A DNA stretch of 61,763 bases from Spirosoma fluviale. GTDB lineage: Bacteria > Bacteroidota > Bacteroidia > Cytophagales > Flexibacteraceae. The translations under genes and the position numbers were made by a program. The notes beneath the pieces are model-generated. The model worked only from the letters and a program-made list of their open reading frames with translations. It was not told the origin of the DNA and did not search any database. Position 1 is the first letter of the stretch. Every line of letters starts with the position of its first letter. Shown piece after piece: positions 8,616 through 17,628 of this stretch. The stretch lies in the NCBI GenBank assembly GCA_945883425.1, contig CAMCXM010000004.1:1-61763 (forward strand). The letters run 5' to 3'.

Positions 8616-10093
8616 TGAAATACCTGTCTGTTGTGGTTCTGTTTCTGGTGAACGCCTGTGCCAGTGTCAAAGCCCCGGATGGTGGTCCAAAGGACTCTGC
8701 TGCTCCGAAACTGAGCCAAACCAATCCCGGACAAAACGCCACTGATTTTAAGGCAAAAGCGATTGTGCTGGAATTTTCAGAAGATGTGGTGGAGAACAAC
8801 TCCAAAGTTCAGTTTCTCTCACCACTGACAAGTGTAACCACCAATCCACTTGGAAAGAGATTAAAAATTACCGCCGATTCCGGCTGGAAACCCAATACAA
8901 CATACGTTCTCAACCTCCGGAAAAAGATCAAAGACGAAAGAGAAGGCAACCCGTTAAAAGACACAACCATTATCTTTTCAACGGGTCAGGTTCTGGATAC
9001 AATCTCAGCTTCCATTCAGATCGTCAACAAATCAAACAAAACAAGTGCCGCTAAGTATACGGCCCTTTTCCACAACCAAAACACCTATGCCGGAACAACC
9101 GACAGTTTAAAACCTTTGCTGATAGAAGGACTTGCCTCCAGAAAATATCTGGTCGAAGTTTTCACCGATAAAAACGACAACTACCAATATGACGAAGAAG
9201 ATGGAATGCTATTTAGCGACAGCATCCGGATGGATTCATCTATTAATCTGATCGTCAAACCTTTACCTCAGAAATTTAAACCGACAAAGATCTTCAAACA
9301 GCGGAAAGGCGATACGCTGATGATTGAAAGTACACAACGGATCGAAGCGGACGAACGATTCAATCGATTCACAATCGCCGACAACGAAGAGAAAACCTTG
9401 TTCTGGCTCTACCCGGTGACATCCGATTTTGAATACTCCTTTTCGGATACACTTCGAAACTGTTATCAGGATACCATCTCTTTGCTCTCGATCGACTCCA
9501 CCCGTAGTTTGACAAACATTCCGCTGAAACGGGAAGTCATAATCAGTCGGAACAAAAAAGAAACCAATGTACAGTTTCAATGGAACTGGCAGATCAGGCA
9601 ATTCCCGACTCTACTTGAGATAACCCAGGATTCCATCTGGAAACAAGTGATTCCTGAAAAAGAAAAGACAGGTTTTACACTGAGAATCAACGATGTAAAA
9701 ACAGGAAGACTCAAAATCCGTTTCGATACCCTTCAGTTCATGAACCAAATGGGGATTCGAAAAGACTCCATCGATATCACCAAGGGTGACCTCGAATCGT
9801 TTGGGATGGTATCGGGAAAACTGGATACCAAAGATGTGGGTGGCTACCAGATTGAACTCATCAACAGTGCGAAAAAAACGGAAGCAACCGGATCTGGCAG
9901 CGCATTTCAATTCTTCGTCAGACCCGGAAAATATACGCTTCAGGTTTTCAAAGATCTGGATGGAGACGGACAGTACACGGGCGGAAACAAAAAGGCCCGG
10001 CGACAAGCCGAGCCTCTGTATATTGTGCCGGAACCCATCGAACTGAAACCAGGATGGGATCTGGAAAATATTGTTGTAAGACCTGATTTCTAG
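8612..10093 (+). CDS. Ig-like domain-containing lipoprotein
   Basis: A lipoprotein of about 493 residues. The start is set at the tandem ATG at 8612-8617, giving a clean type II signal peptide ([16 protein letters not shown]) with lipobox VNAC; an upstream in-frame ATG at 8540 lies inside the preceding small gene and would spoil it. The mature protein begins with APDGGPKD and a Big_5-type bacterial Ig-like domain (about residues 25-125, with VLEFSEDV and TTYVLNL), the typical start of a widespread Bacteroidota lipoprotein family. The rest looks beta-rich, including an acidic [13 protein letters not shown] loop that may bind calcium. Role unknown; probably an envelope-anchored surface or periplasmic protein. 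It converges with fumC, sharing CTAG. Confidence 0.85.
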   Translation: MMKYLSVVVLFLVNACASVKAPDGGPKDSAAPKLSQTNPGQNATDFKAKAIVLEFSEDVVENNSKVQFLSPLTSVTTNPLGKRLKITADSGWKPNTTYVLNLRKKIKDEREGNPLKDTTIIFSTGQVLDTISASIQIVNKSNKTSAAKYTALFHNQNTYAGTTDSLKPLLIEGLASRKYLVEVFTDKNDNYQYDEEDGMLFSDSIRMDSSINLIVKPLPQKFKPTKIFKQRKGDTLMIESTQRIEADERFNRFTIADNEEKTLFWLYPVTSDFEYSFSDTLRNCYQDTISLLSIDSTRSLTNIPLKREVIISRNKKETNVQFQWNWQIRQFPTLLEITQDSIWKQVIPEKEKTGFTLRINDVKTGRLKIRFDTLQFMNQMGIRKDSIDITKGDLESFGMVSGKLDTKDVGGYQIELINSAKKTEATGSGSAFQFFVRPGKYTLQVFKDLDGDGQYTGGNKKARRQAEPLYIVPEPIELKPGWDLENIVVRPDF

Positions 10094-11481
10094 CCAGCCG
10101 AAACCATATCCTCCGGACGAACCCAAAGATCGAATTCTTCTGAGGTAACATAGCCCAGCGCCATCGCTGACTCTTTCAAGGTCAGATTCTCCTTATGCGC
10201 TTTCTTCGCGATCTCAGCTGCCTTGTAGTAACCAATGTGGGTATTTAAGGATGTCACCAGCATCAGTGAATTCTGCAAGTGCTTTTGAATCGACATATGA
10301 TTCGGTTCAATTCCTTCCACACAATGCTTACGGAACGAATCGCAGGCATCGGCCAGCAGATTGGCTGCCATCAGGAAGTTAAAAATGATCACCGGCTTAA
10401 ACACATTCAACTCGAAGTGTCCATTCATTCCCCCAACTGAAATCGCCGCATCGTTACCAATCACCTGTGCACAAACCATGGTCAATGCTTCTGACTGAGT
10501 TGGATTGACCTTTCCTGGCATGATGGATGAACCCGGCTCATTCTCGGGAATCAGAATTTCGCCAATACCAGAACGAGGACCGGAAGCCAGTAAACGAATG
10601 TCATTGGCAATTTTCATTAACGAAACCGCCAGTGTTTTTAAGGCTCCCGAAGCGAAAACCTGTGCATCATGAGCTGCGAGAGATTCAAATTTATTAGGCG
10701 CTGTAATGAACGAGTGACCCGTGAGTTCTGAAATCTTTTGAGCAACCAGAACATCGTACCCCTTTGGTGCATTGAGTCCGGTACCAACGGCTGTTCCGCC
10801 CAAGGCAAGTTCCGAAAGGTGAGAAATGGATTGTTCAATGTGACGAATTCCGTGTGTAAGCTGAGCCGTATACCCCGAAAATTCCTGACCGAGCGTTAAC
10901 GGAGTGGCATCCATCAAATGGGTCCTTCCAATTTTTACGACTGACTGAAATGCTTCTGCTTTTTGCGCAAACACATCCCGAAGTTGGGTAACCATTGGAA
11001 TCACTTTCTCTTTCAACACCTTAACGGCTGCAATGCTCATAGCGGTAGGGAAGGTATCGTTGGATGACTGAGACTTATTCACATCGTCGTTCGGATGCAG
11101 GACTTTCTTTTCATCCAACAGATTTCCCCCTTGTAAAACATGTCCACGATTTGCGACCACTTCATTCAGATTCATGTTAGATTGCGTACCGGAACCGGTT
11201 TGCCAGACAACCAGAGGAAACTGATCATTTAATGAACCTGCCAGAATTTCATCGCATACCTTACCAATCAAATCTGATTTCTCTTTTGGAAGAACACCCA
11301 GATCCATATTGGCCAGGGCGGCTGCCTTTTTCAAATAGGCAAACGCATGGATTATTTCCATCGGCATGGTGTGTCCTCCTATCTGAAAATTCTCTCTTGA
11401 ACGCTGTGTCTGCGCACCCCAATACGCCTGAGCCGGTACTTTTACCTCGCCCATGGTATCTTTCTCTATCCGATATTCCAT
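10090..11481 (-). CDS. fumC: Class II fumarate hydratase
   Basis: A 463-residue fumarase C of the usual length. It interconverts fumarate and L-malate in the TCA cycle. The superfamily signature [11 protein letters not shown] is at residues 317-327 and includes the catalytic Ser318. The second catalytic region [10 protein letters not shown], with His188, and the substrate-binding [10 protein letters not shown] segment are also present. The GSSxMPxKxNP loop and length match fumarase rather than aspartase, although the two are related. Its promoter side faces the candidate replication origin. Confidence 0.96.
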   Translation of the reverse strand: MEYRIEKDTMGEVKVPAQAYWGAQTQRSRENFQIGGHTMPMEIIHAFAYLKKAAALANMDLGVLPKEKSDLIGKVCDEILAGSLNDQFPLVVWQTGSGTQSNMNLNEVVANRGHVLQGGNLLDEKKVLHPNDDVNKSQSSNDTFPTAMSIAAVKVLKEKVIPMVTQLRDVFAQKAEAFQSVVKIGRTHLMDATPLTLGQEFSGYTAQLTHGIRHIEQSISHLSELALGGTAVGTGLNAPKGYDVLVAQKISELTGHSFITAPNKFESLAAHDAQVFASGALKTLAVSLMKIANDIRLLASGPRSGIGEILIPENEPGSSIMPGKVNPTQSEALTMVCAQVIGNDAAISVGGMNGHFELNVFKPVIIFNFLMAANLLADACDSFRKHCVEGIEPNHMSIQKHLQNSLMLVTSLNTHIGYYKAAEIAKKAHKENLTLKESAMALGYVTSEEFDLWVRPEDMVSAG

Positions 11482-11850
11482 TGATTTTAAGAAACTTAAC
11501 TTTTTATACTTTGTTCACAAAACTGTTGACAAGTCTAAGACAGAATGTGGATAAAGTACAAGCTATCCACAAAAAGAATCTGACCCCACAGGTTTCATCC
11601 ACATTCTTCCAACTTATTCACATTTGATCCAGTGACCGTGCACAGTTCCACAAATGACCGTTTCCGGTTTAACAAAATCAATAAACTCTTAGTTTTCCAG
11701 TTACCAAAAGCCGCCACTTAAAGTGATTCTTTAATTATCCACAAAACTTATCCACATATCCACACCCCTAACAATAGAAACAATAAATATTTAAATATTT
11801 GTACATTAATATAGACGTGTGGAGAATGTGGAAAACACGAAATTGAAAAA
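11482..11850. other. oriC: Candidate chromosomal replication origin (oriC): DnaA-box cluster
   Basis: No gene lies here. Perfect DnaA boxes (TTATCCACA or its complement) are at 11546-11554 (minus), 11735-11743 (plus) and 11748-11756 (plus); TTATTCACA at 11614-11622 matches TTATnCACA. One-mismatch boxes are at 11563-11571, 11595-11603, 11756-11764, 11818-11826 (minus) and 11827-11835 (minus). That is nine boxes in about 290 bases, arranged around an AT-rich tract (11769-11814). Density, a putative unwinding element, the nearby parS and the smc/mnmG neighbourhood together support oriC. dnaA is not in the window, which is common outside classical dnaA-linked origins. A heavily DnaA-regulated promoter is the alternative. 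Confidence 0.75.
11765..11814 (+). other. Putative DNA unwinding element with DnaA-trio-like array
   Basis: The plus-strand box ATATCCACA (11756-11764) is followed directly by CCCC and then six consecutive triplets with a central A (TAA CAA TAG AAA CAA TAA, 11769-11786). After that comes an almost pure A/T stretch to about 11814. Box, short GC spacer and DnaA-trio is the basal unwinding layout described for bacterial origins; four of the six triplets fit the stricter consensus. Functional assignment is inference. Confidence 0.5.
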
Positions 11851-11865
11851 ATGAAAAGGAGCGAA

Positions 11866-13674
11866 ATGAAAAACGGAATTCTCATCCTCATACTGGCGTT
11901 GATTCAAACCATTGCTTTCGGGCAAACAAAATCTGAAAAGAAAGAGCTGGCGGATGAATACCTGAAACGGGAGAATTATCAAAAGGCATTGGACAATTAC
12001 GAGGACCTGGCAGGAGATGAAGCCTGGGATCCTTTGATTTTCAAAAACTATATTCTATGTCTTGATAAACTCAAGCCAACCAAATCGGAATCCGTCATCA
12101 AAAAATATCTGAAGCGTTATCCACAGGAGATGATGTACCAGACATTTCAGTTTACCTGGTTGAAGAATGTAAAAAAGGACGAAAAGGATTTTCAGAAATA
12201 TACCCGCTCAAAATTGATCCCCTGGTTTTTGCAGACCAGCGAACGGACCCGCTTCGGGTATTCCTTTTTCCTGCAGAACCAGAATCCCGAATTTGCTGCC
12301 GTTATACTGGATGACGGAATCAAACAGTTTGGTTTATCTGCCATGTGGAAAGAAGTATTCCAGGCCCAGTTGGCAGAGAAAAAATACCCGCAGCTTTCGC
12401 AAACCATCATGCAGCTTCTGGATCAGAAGGTGCTGGATGAAAATGAGCTGGAGGCCTATCTGCAGGAACACATCGCCATTGACGAACTGGCCCGTTTGCT
12501 GCAGATCGAATTGTTAAAGAGCATTCAACTAAAACCATCTGCGATTGTGTACCCTTCCTTTCTGGGATGGATTTATGTACAGAAGAAAGACTTTGATGGA
12601 GCCCTCATTCAGTACAGAGCCCTTGACCTTTTGCAGAATACAGGCGGAACCCGCTGCTATCAATTGGGTGAATTTGCGGTGAACAATGATCTGATTCCAC
12701 TGGCGATCAAGAGTTTTGAATTTGTGATCAACAGCTTTCCGGCCAGTCAGTATCGCTTTCTGGCGCAACAAAAGATAGTTCAATTGCGGGAAGACCGGGT
12801 TCGGAATACGTATCCGGTGAAAACGGAAGAAGTGAGGGCCCTCATTGCCGAATACAACAACCTGGCGCAAAGTCAGTACCTCAACCTTTATGATCTCAAT
12901 ATGAAAGTAGCGGAGCTGTACGGAAAGTATCTCAACCGGCCCGATTCCGCGATTTTCATTCTGGAAGAAAGTATGAAGACCCGACGATGGCCTTCCATTT
13001 TTCAGAACAAAGCTAAAATCCTATTGGGCGATATGTACATTCTCAAAGACGAACCCTGGGAAGCCAGTCTGTTATACGGACAGGCGGAAAAGGATGAAGC
13101 CGAAAGTCTGGTCGGGTATGAGGCCAAGCTGAAAAATGCGAAAGTGTTTTATTTCAAAGGAGAGTTTGAGCTCTGCCAGGAGCAGCTCGATGTTCTCAAG
13201 CAAAGCACCAGCCGCGACATCAGCAACGATGCCATCGAGTTGGGCTTGCTCCTTCAGGACCTTCTTGCGGAGGACACCACGGGTTATTTCCTGTCCAAAT
13301 TCGCCGATATTGACCTGCTTACCTTCCAGGGAAATTACCCGGCCGCGATAGACCAGATCGAAAAGCTGACATTGACCATTTCAAACCCGGTTGTTTTGGA
13401 AAAACTCAAGTACCGTTTGTTCACCAATTTTTACGCGACCCGTCAGTTTGAAAAGTCGCTGGAGCAGCTCGATCAGATTTACAAAGCCAAGGCATCGGAT
13501 TTGTATCTGGACGATGCCCTGTTTAACAGCGGCGTCATTTATTCCGATCAGTTGAAGGATAAGGAAAAAGCGATGGGGTTCTTTCTGTCACTCATCAAAG
13601 AACATCCGGGTTCGGTGTATGTGGCCGAATCGAGAAAGCGACTTCGGATTTTGAGGGGGGATAGTGCCAATTGA
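11866..13674 (+). CDS. TPR-repeat secreted protein
   Basis: About 602 residues. The ATG at 11866 is preferred: it has AAGGAG four bases upstream and gives a clean signal peptide (MKNGILILILALIQTIAFGQ); an in-frame ATG at 11851 adds five polar residues. The mature protein is helical with repeated tetratricopeptide-like units (for example residues 20-55, 375-460 and 510-590, with YQKALDNYEDLA and DDALFNSGVIYSDQLKDKEKA). TPR proteins scaffold complexes; here it is probably periplasmic. No enzymatic domain is visible. Its promoter must lie within or beside the DnaA-box region, so transcription and origin activity could interact. Confidence 0.85.
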   Translation: MKNGILILILALIQTIAFGQTKSEKKELADEYLKRENYQKALDNYEDLAGDEAWDPLIFKNYILCLDKLKPTKSESVIKKYLKRYPQEMMYQTFQFTWLKNVKKDEKDFQKYTRSKLIPWFLQTSERTRFGYSFFLQNQNPEFAAVILDDGIKQFGLSAMWKEVFQAQLAEKKYPQLSQTIMQLLDQKVLDENELEAYLQEHIAIDELARLLQIELLKSIQLKPSAIVYPSFLGWIYVQKKDFDGALIQYRALDLLQNTGGTRCYQLGEFAVNNDLIPLAIKSFEFVINSFPASQYRFLAQQKIVQLREDRVRNTYPVKTEEVRALIAEYNNLAQSQYLNLYDLNMKVAELYGKYLNRPDSAIFILEESMKTRRWPSIFQNKAKILLGDMYILKDEPWEASLLYGQAEKDEAESLVGYEAKLKNAKVFYFKGEFELCQEQLDVLKQSTSRDISNDAIELGLLLQDLLAEDTTGYFLSKFADIDLLTFQGNYPAAIDQIEKLTLTISNPVVLEKLKYRLFTNFYATRQFEKSLEQLDQIYKAKASDLYLDDALFNSGVIYSDQLKDKEKAMGFFLSLIKEHPGSVYVAESRKRLRILRGDSAN

Positions 13675-13937
13675 AGAGTGAAGAGTGAAAAGTTAAGAAT
13701 TAAGAGTTTGATTTTGAATGGGTTTACGTTGGCAAATAGTTGCTGGTAGAAAGTAGTTGGTATTTCGCAATGGGAGATGAGAAGCCCGCTGTTATCATTT
13801 TTTGAAGGCTCTGGAAAAGATAACCCAACCGTTATTCTTTTCGAGTTATTTTTAAAAGATAACACAAAAACGATAACAAATGAGGGCTCGCTTAAACCTG
13901 GGTTTTGGCTGAAACGAATATTTGTTTACGTTGCACT
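13675..13937. other. Intergenic region with low-complexity spacer
   Basis: It begins with short GAAGAGTGA direct repeats and an AAGTTAAGAATTAAGAG stretch, simple sequence of a kind that occurs between Bacteroidota genes. An 84-codon reading frame starts in it but is not a gene; its last part belongs to the DUF4160 remnant that follows. Confidence 0.5.
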
Positions 13938-14162
13938 ATGCCAGAGCTTTTCAGACTTTTATAATTCGTTTTTCTTCTTTAATAATGAACCCCCACTGGT
14001 GCGTATCTATATAAAAAATGGAGAAGCATAATTCCAATAAGACCAGTACAACTTTTAGAAAACAGGGGTGTGAAAAGTAAGGATATTCATCTGGCTGAAA
14101 GTATTATTGAAGAAAACGAAGATCTGATAGAGCTAAAATGGAACGAGTACTTCAACCGGTAA
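13938..14162 (+). pseudogene. DUF4160 protein, frameshifted remnant
   Basis: Read across three frames, this stretch spells a DUF4160 protein. It starts MPELFR (ATG 13938) and continues after a shift as FYNSFFFFNNEPPLVRIYIKNGEA up to the TAA at 14029-14031. After a second shift it ends with LLENRGVKSKDIHLAE and WNEYFNR, with a stop at 14160-14162. The order and spacing match the 75-80-residue DUF4160 family. The usual His-rich EPPHVHV core is altered to EPPLVRI. Two frameshifts make it a pseudogene unless the assembly is wrong. The family usually sits directly before a DUF2442 gene, as here. Confidence 0.75.
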
Positions 14163-14401
14163 CGACGTCCCCAATTGCGGCTGAAAAAGTCTGGTTTCAG
14201 GATGAATACATCTTTGTAAGGCTGAGGGATCAACGTATTTTGGCTCACCCGCTTTCCTGGTATCCACATCTTGCGAAAGGGACAGATATCCAGCGTCAAA
14301 AAGTTGAACTATGGAATGAGGGAGCCTGGCTCCATTGGGAAGAATTGGATGAGGACCTTTCTGCAGAAGGATTTCTCCAATTTATAAAACCAGGAAAGTA
14401 A
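14138..14401 (+). CDS. DUF2442 domain-containing protein
   Basis: An 87-residue small protein. The pattern DEYIFVRLRDQRILAHPLSWYPHL, followed by a W-rich end (LHWEELDEDLSAEGFL), is the DUF2442 domain. It overlaps the end of the DUF4160 remnant by 25 bases. DUF4160/DUF2442 pairs are widespread in bacteria and have been suggested to act like toxin-antitoxin pairs; that role is not established. The DUF2442 frame is intact while its partner is broken, so it is an orphan here. Confidence 0.8.
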   Translation: MERVLQPVTTSPIAAEKVWFQDEYIFVRLRDQRILAHPLSWYPHLAKGTDIQRQKVELWNEGAWLHWEELDEDLSAEGFLQFIKPGK

Positions 14402-14522
14402 GACCTGGACCCGGGTAATAGCCGGAATGGCACCCAGACTGAGAAACGATACTGTCCTCAATTTCTTTTTTCGAGCCGGCAGTCGTTTTGATGCATCGAT
14501 ACACACGCCTTGCCGTTGAGGA

Positions 14523-15263
14523 TTACCTCCCTTTCGCCATCAAATCCCGGATCACCACACTGGCAACGGCACATCCGAAAACGGCCGGCATATAGCTGAT
14601 GGTACCGATGAGGGACTTTTTCACGTTACCCTCCGGAGCGGGAATGATCCGTGTTTGATCGGCTTTTTCCGGACTCCAGACCACAGTAAGGTTTCGGTTT
14701 CGCAGGCCCATCTGGCTTAATCGTTTTCGCACATAATAGGCCAGGTTGCAGTTGTAACTTTTCCAGAGGTTGCCGATCTGAACCTGTGTCGGGTCCACTT
14801 TTCCACCGGCCCCCATGGACGACACAATCGGGATTCCTTTTTCAATTGTCTTTTTGATGAGAAACACCTTGGGTGAAAGTGTATCGATGCAATCCACAAC
14901 ATAATCGAAGGAATCGGATTCCAGGATTTCGTTCGTAATTTCTTCCCGAACATAACGGGCAATGGCCGTCAGTTTCAGGTCGGGGTTGATGTCCAAAAGA
15001 CGGGCAGAGAGCACATCCGATTTCAACGCATTTTCGGTGCTCACCAGGGCTGGGATCTGCCGGTTGCGGTTGCTAGCCTCGACCGTGTCTGCATCGACGA
15101 TCGTCATTTTACCGACACCGGCACGTGCAATCATTTCGGCGCAAATGCCGCCTACTCCGCCAAGACCGACCACCAGAACGTTGGAATTGATCAGATTTGA
15201 AATCGGTTCGGCCCCAAGAAGGAGTTCAGTTCGGCTCATCCAGCCGGGAATGGTCGTTTGCAT
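14523..15263 (-). CDS. tcdA: tRNA threonylcarbamoyladenosine dehydratase TcdA
   Basis: A 246-residue E1-like/ThiF-fold enzyme. The ATP-binding motif GLGGVGG lies near residues 33-39, followed by the conserved ASNRNRQIPAL segment and VVDCIDTLSPK. The length and SMGAGGKVDPTQ segment fit TcdA (CsdL/YgdL), which uses ATP to cyclise t6A37 of tRNA to ct6A. The start is set at the ATG at 15263. A TTG seven codons upstream (15284) would overlap the TatD stop but is a weaker choice. It is probably co-transcribed with the upstream TatD gene. Confidence 0.92.
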   Translation of the reverse strand: MQTTIPGWMSRTELLLGAEPISNLINSNVLVVGLGGVGGICAEMIARAGVGKMTIVDADTVEASNRNRQIPALVSTENALKSDVLSARLLDINPDLKLTAIARYVREEITNEILESDSFDYVVDCIDTLSPKVFLIKKTIEKGIPIVSSMGAGGKVDPTQVQIGNLWKSYNCNLAYYVRKRLSQMGLRNRNLTVVWSPEKADQTRIIPAPEGNVKKSLIGTISYMPAVFGCAVASVVIRDLMAKGR

Positions 15264-15280
15264 AGTGTCTGTTTGGTCGG

Positions 15281-15949
15281 TCAAAATAAGGCAAGGGCCT
15301 TTTCTCCGAAAAATCGGAGGGCGTTTTTTTTCATTTCGCCCTGCAAATCTTCCAGACTCAGATGGAGCAAAGCTGCGGCTTCTTCATAAATCCGGGCAAT
15401 CGGAAGTCCGGAATTATCCGTTTCCAGCAATATCCGGGAAACCGGAATTTGAGCAAAAAGCGCTCGGCTTTGTGGTCTTGAAAGGAGATCCTTCCCGAAC
15501 GAAAACCAAACTGGTTCGCATTCCAGAAGGGTTTGGGTGATTTCGGGGTTTCCTCTGTAACCATGAAAAAGCAGGGGCACAGAAGATCGTTTGCAAAAAG
15601 GAACGAGATCGTAATAGGCCTTCACACAATGGATGATCAGTGGAAGTGAATGCTTCTGGGCAAGATGGTAATGGAAAGTCCAGGTGTTCATCTGTGCAGA
15701 AAACGGCACCGAAACCGAACGGTCGAGTCCTGTTTCACCGATGGCCACCACATTTTCGGCTTTCAGAAAAGAAGCCAGAACGTTTTCGGAATCCGGAGTA
15801 AACCGGTCGGCATACCAGGGATGCCATCCAACCGAAACTGGATAACCGACTTTATTCAGCCCTTCCACTCCCAAAAAATGGAAGGCATTCCGGCAAACCC
15901 ATTCATCCGGGGATTGGGCATTTTTGTGCGAATGAGCGTTGATAAACAC
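15281..15949 (-). CDS. TatD family metal-dependent hydrolase
   Basis: A 222-residue TIM-barrel amidohydrolase-like protein. Metal ligands appear in order: His6 and His8 (HSH), Glu72 (GETGLD), His107 (IHC), His129 (HGYRG) and Asp178 (ETDNSG). It is somewhat shorter than E. coli TatD (about 260 residues), as is common for Bacteroidota members. TatD proteins are metal-dependent 3'-5' exonucleases or deoxyribonucleases; the true substrate here is unknown. It lies directly upstream of tcdA. Confidence 0.88.
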   Translation of the reverse strand: MFINAHSHKNAQSPDEWVCRNAFHFLGVEGLNKVGYPVSVGWHPWYADRFTPDSENVLASFLKAENVVAIGETGLDRSVSVPFSAQMNTWTFHYHLAQKHSLPLIIHCVKAYYDLVPFCKRSSVPLLFHGYRGNPEITQTLLECEPVWFSFGKDLLSRPQSRALFAQIPVSRILLETDNSGLPIARIYEEAAALLHLSLEDLQGEMKKNALRFFGEKALALF

Positions 15950-16010
15950 AGGCTTAGAAACAGAACGGCCAAAAATCCAATAAAAGCCCGAACTTCGGTA
16001 TCAAATCATA

Positions 16011-16018
16011 TAATTTTG
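16011..16018 (+). promoter_or_regulatory. Promoter -7 element for the flippase gene
   Basis: TAATTTTG matches TAnnTTTG exactly and lies 7 bases upstream of the TTG start at 16026. Transcription would begin at or next to the start codon, implying a leaderless or almost leaderless message. The upstream -33 element is not clear. Confidence 0.45.
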
Positions 16019-16025
16019 CCCCGAT

Positions 16026-17375
16026 TTGGAAAATCCTTTATTCAGTCGGATACAAAGACAGATTTCCCGCAATCAACGGTTTATCTTCCATTTGGGAAGC
16101 AGCTATGCGTTGATCGGTGTCAATATGGTGACCATGTTTATTCTGGCGCCCTTGCTGTACCGTCATCTCGGTAAGGAACTGAACGGTGTGTGGCTCGTCC
16201 TTTTCGGGATCACCAATTATTTCAATCTGAGTTCTTTTGGTTTTGGGCAAACGTTTACACTTGAACTGATCAAGAAACAGAACAAGCCAAAGGAAGTGAA
16301 CAAGCTGGTGAACACGCTTTTGTTCTCGCTTCTCATGTTTGCCTGCAGCACGTTTCCCATATTTCTGGCCATTCATTTCAACCTACATTTTTTTAAAATT
16401 TCGGAAGGACTCCTGCCCATTGCCTCCCGAAGTTTATGGTTGATCTACTTTGTCTTTTTCATCAATTTCCTGGGCCAGTTGCCTTATAACATTCTGTTTG
16501 TCCGAAATAAACTGGCCTTGCGGAATGCGATTGAGATCGGTAAAGTGATTTTGAATTTCGCCCTCACATTCTGGGTGATTCAGACAGGAGGAGGAATTGT
16601 GAAACTGGCTGGAGCTACCGTTCTCGCTACGGTGATTTACACGCTGGTTCTTCTGATTGTCAGCAAACAATATTTAACCTATACCCTCAATTTTGCCCAT
16701 TTTTCGAAGAAGCTCTTTCTGAAATTTCTCAAGCCCAGCCTTTGGTATTTCATGCTGGGAATCGCCATGCAGGTGATTTTATTTTCCGACAGCATTCTGG
16801 TTTCATCTCTTAAATCTCCCATTTTGGTAACGGTGTATGCCTACGCTCTTCGGATTCCGGATGTGAGCATGCGGTTCATTTTTAAGATCGCCGATGTGAA
16901 AATCCCCAAAATTCCAGTTTTGTATGATGCCGGCGAGTGGTTTAAAATGTGGCTGTTGCACAACCGGCTGATCTGGTTGACGGCAGCCGTTTCAGGTTTT
17001 GTATGCATCACCCTCATTTTGTTTGGAGGCGATATTATTCATCTTTGGATGGGCCAGGATTTTATGGTCAATCAAGCTCTCATCATCATTTTTAGCTTGA
17101 ACATGTTCACGCAATGTGTTTTGCATGTTCCCGCCATTTTTATTCAAAGTATTGGAATGCACAAACGGGCCTCTATTTTATCCATGATCGGAGCACCCGT
17201 GTCCGTAATTGCGGCCTGGTATCTGAGCAAAACATATGGACTGGAAGGAATCGCCTTTTCGATGTGTGCGGTTCAGTTTCTGGTCGGCATTCTGGTCGTT
17301 CCTCAATTTTACATATATATCCTGAACAAAGTTCGAAGTCAGGGTCACCAGCCAAGTATTTTAAGAGTTCAGTAA
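16026..17375 (+). CDS. Oligosaccharide flippase family protein (MATE/Wzx-like)
   Basis: A 449-residue integral membrane protein with about 12 hydrophobic helices. The N-terminal pattern (residues 20-65, HLGSSYALIGVNMVTMF and LGKELNGVWLVLFG) is typical of polysaccharide-biosynthesis flippases of the MOP superfamily, which move lipid-linked sugars or related lipids across the inner membrane. No glycosyltransferases are adjacent, so the substrate is unknown. The frame opens with TTG at 16026; there is no in-frame ATG before the first helix, so a TTG start is likely. Confidence 0.85.
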   Translation: MENPLFSRIQRQISRNQRFIFHLGSSYALIGVNMVTMFILAPLLYRHLGKELNGVWLVLFGITNYFNLSSFGFGQTFTLELIKKQNKPKEVNKLVNTLLFSLLMFACSTFPIFLAIHFNLHFFKISEGLLPIASRSLWLIYFVFFINFLGQLPYNILFVRNKLALRNAIEIGKVILNFALTFWVIQTGGGIVKLAGATVLATVIYTLVLLIVSKQYLTYTLNFAHFSKKLFLKFLKPSLWYFMLGIAMQVILFSDSILVSSLKSPILVTVYAYALRIPDVSMRFIFKIADVKIPKIPVLYDAGEWFKMWLLHNRLIWLTAAVSGFVCITLILFGGDIIHLWMGQDFMVNQALIIIFSLNMFTQCVLHVPAIFIQSIGMHKRASILSMIGAPVSVIAAWYLSKTYGLEGIAFSMCAVQFLVGILVVPQFYIYILNKVRSQGHQPSILRVQ

Positions 17376-17388
17376 CCGTAAGCAAGCT

Positions 17389-17628
17389 ATGCCTCAACAA
17401 ATTATTCTCACCGAACAATCGGAAAAGGATCTCGCCCGGCTGTCAGAATTGGTAGCTGGAATTGAAACCGGATTTCTGATTGAAACCGCATTGGCCGTTA
17501 CCACGGCATTGTATGAAAAATCGGCAAACGGTGCCGTCATCCGTGTTCAGTATCCGGACGGGAAGGCGGAAGAACTCCGTTTCAAAGTGAAAAAGCCGGC
17601 AAAGAAAAAAAAGGCAGCCGATGAATAG
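17389..17628 (+). CDS. Small hypothetical protein with Lys-rich tail
   Basis: A 79-residue protein. Residues 1-60 look like a small helix/strand domain; the end is a basic stretch (KKPAKKKKAADE). I do not recognise a family. It begins 13 bases after the flippase and overlaps pyrD by 8 bases, so translational coupling to pyrD is likely and supports it being a real gene. The basic tail could bind nucleic acid. Confidence 0.65.
   Translation: MPQQIILTEQSEKDLARLSELVAGIETGFLIETALAVTTALYEKSANGAVIRVQYPDGKAEELRFKVKKPAKKKKAADE

Noticed and set aside
13777-14031. 84-codon open frame before DUF2442
   Set aside because: Only its last third makes sense, and that part is the middle of the frameshifted DUF4160 gene; the rest is intergenic.
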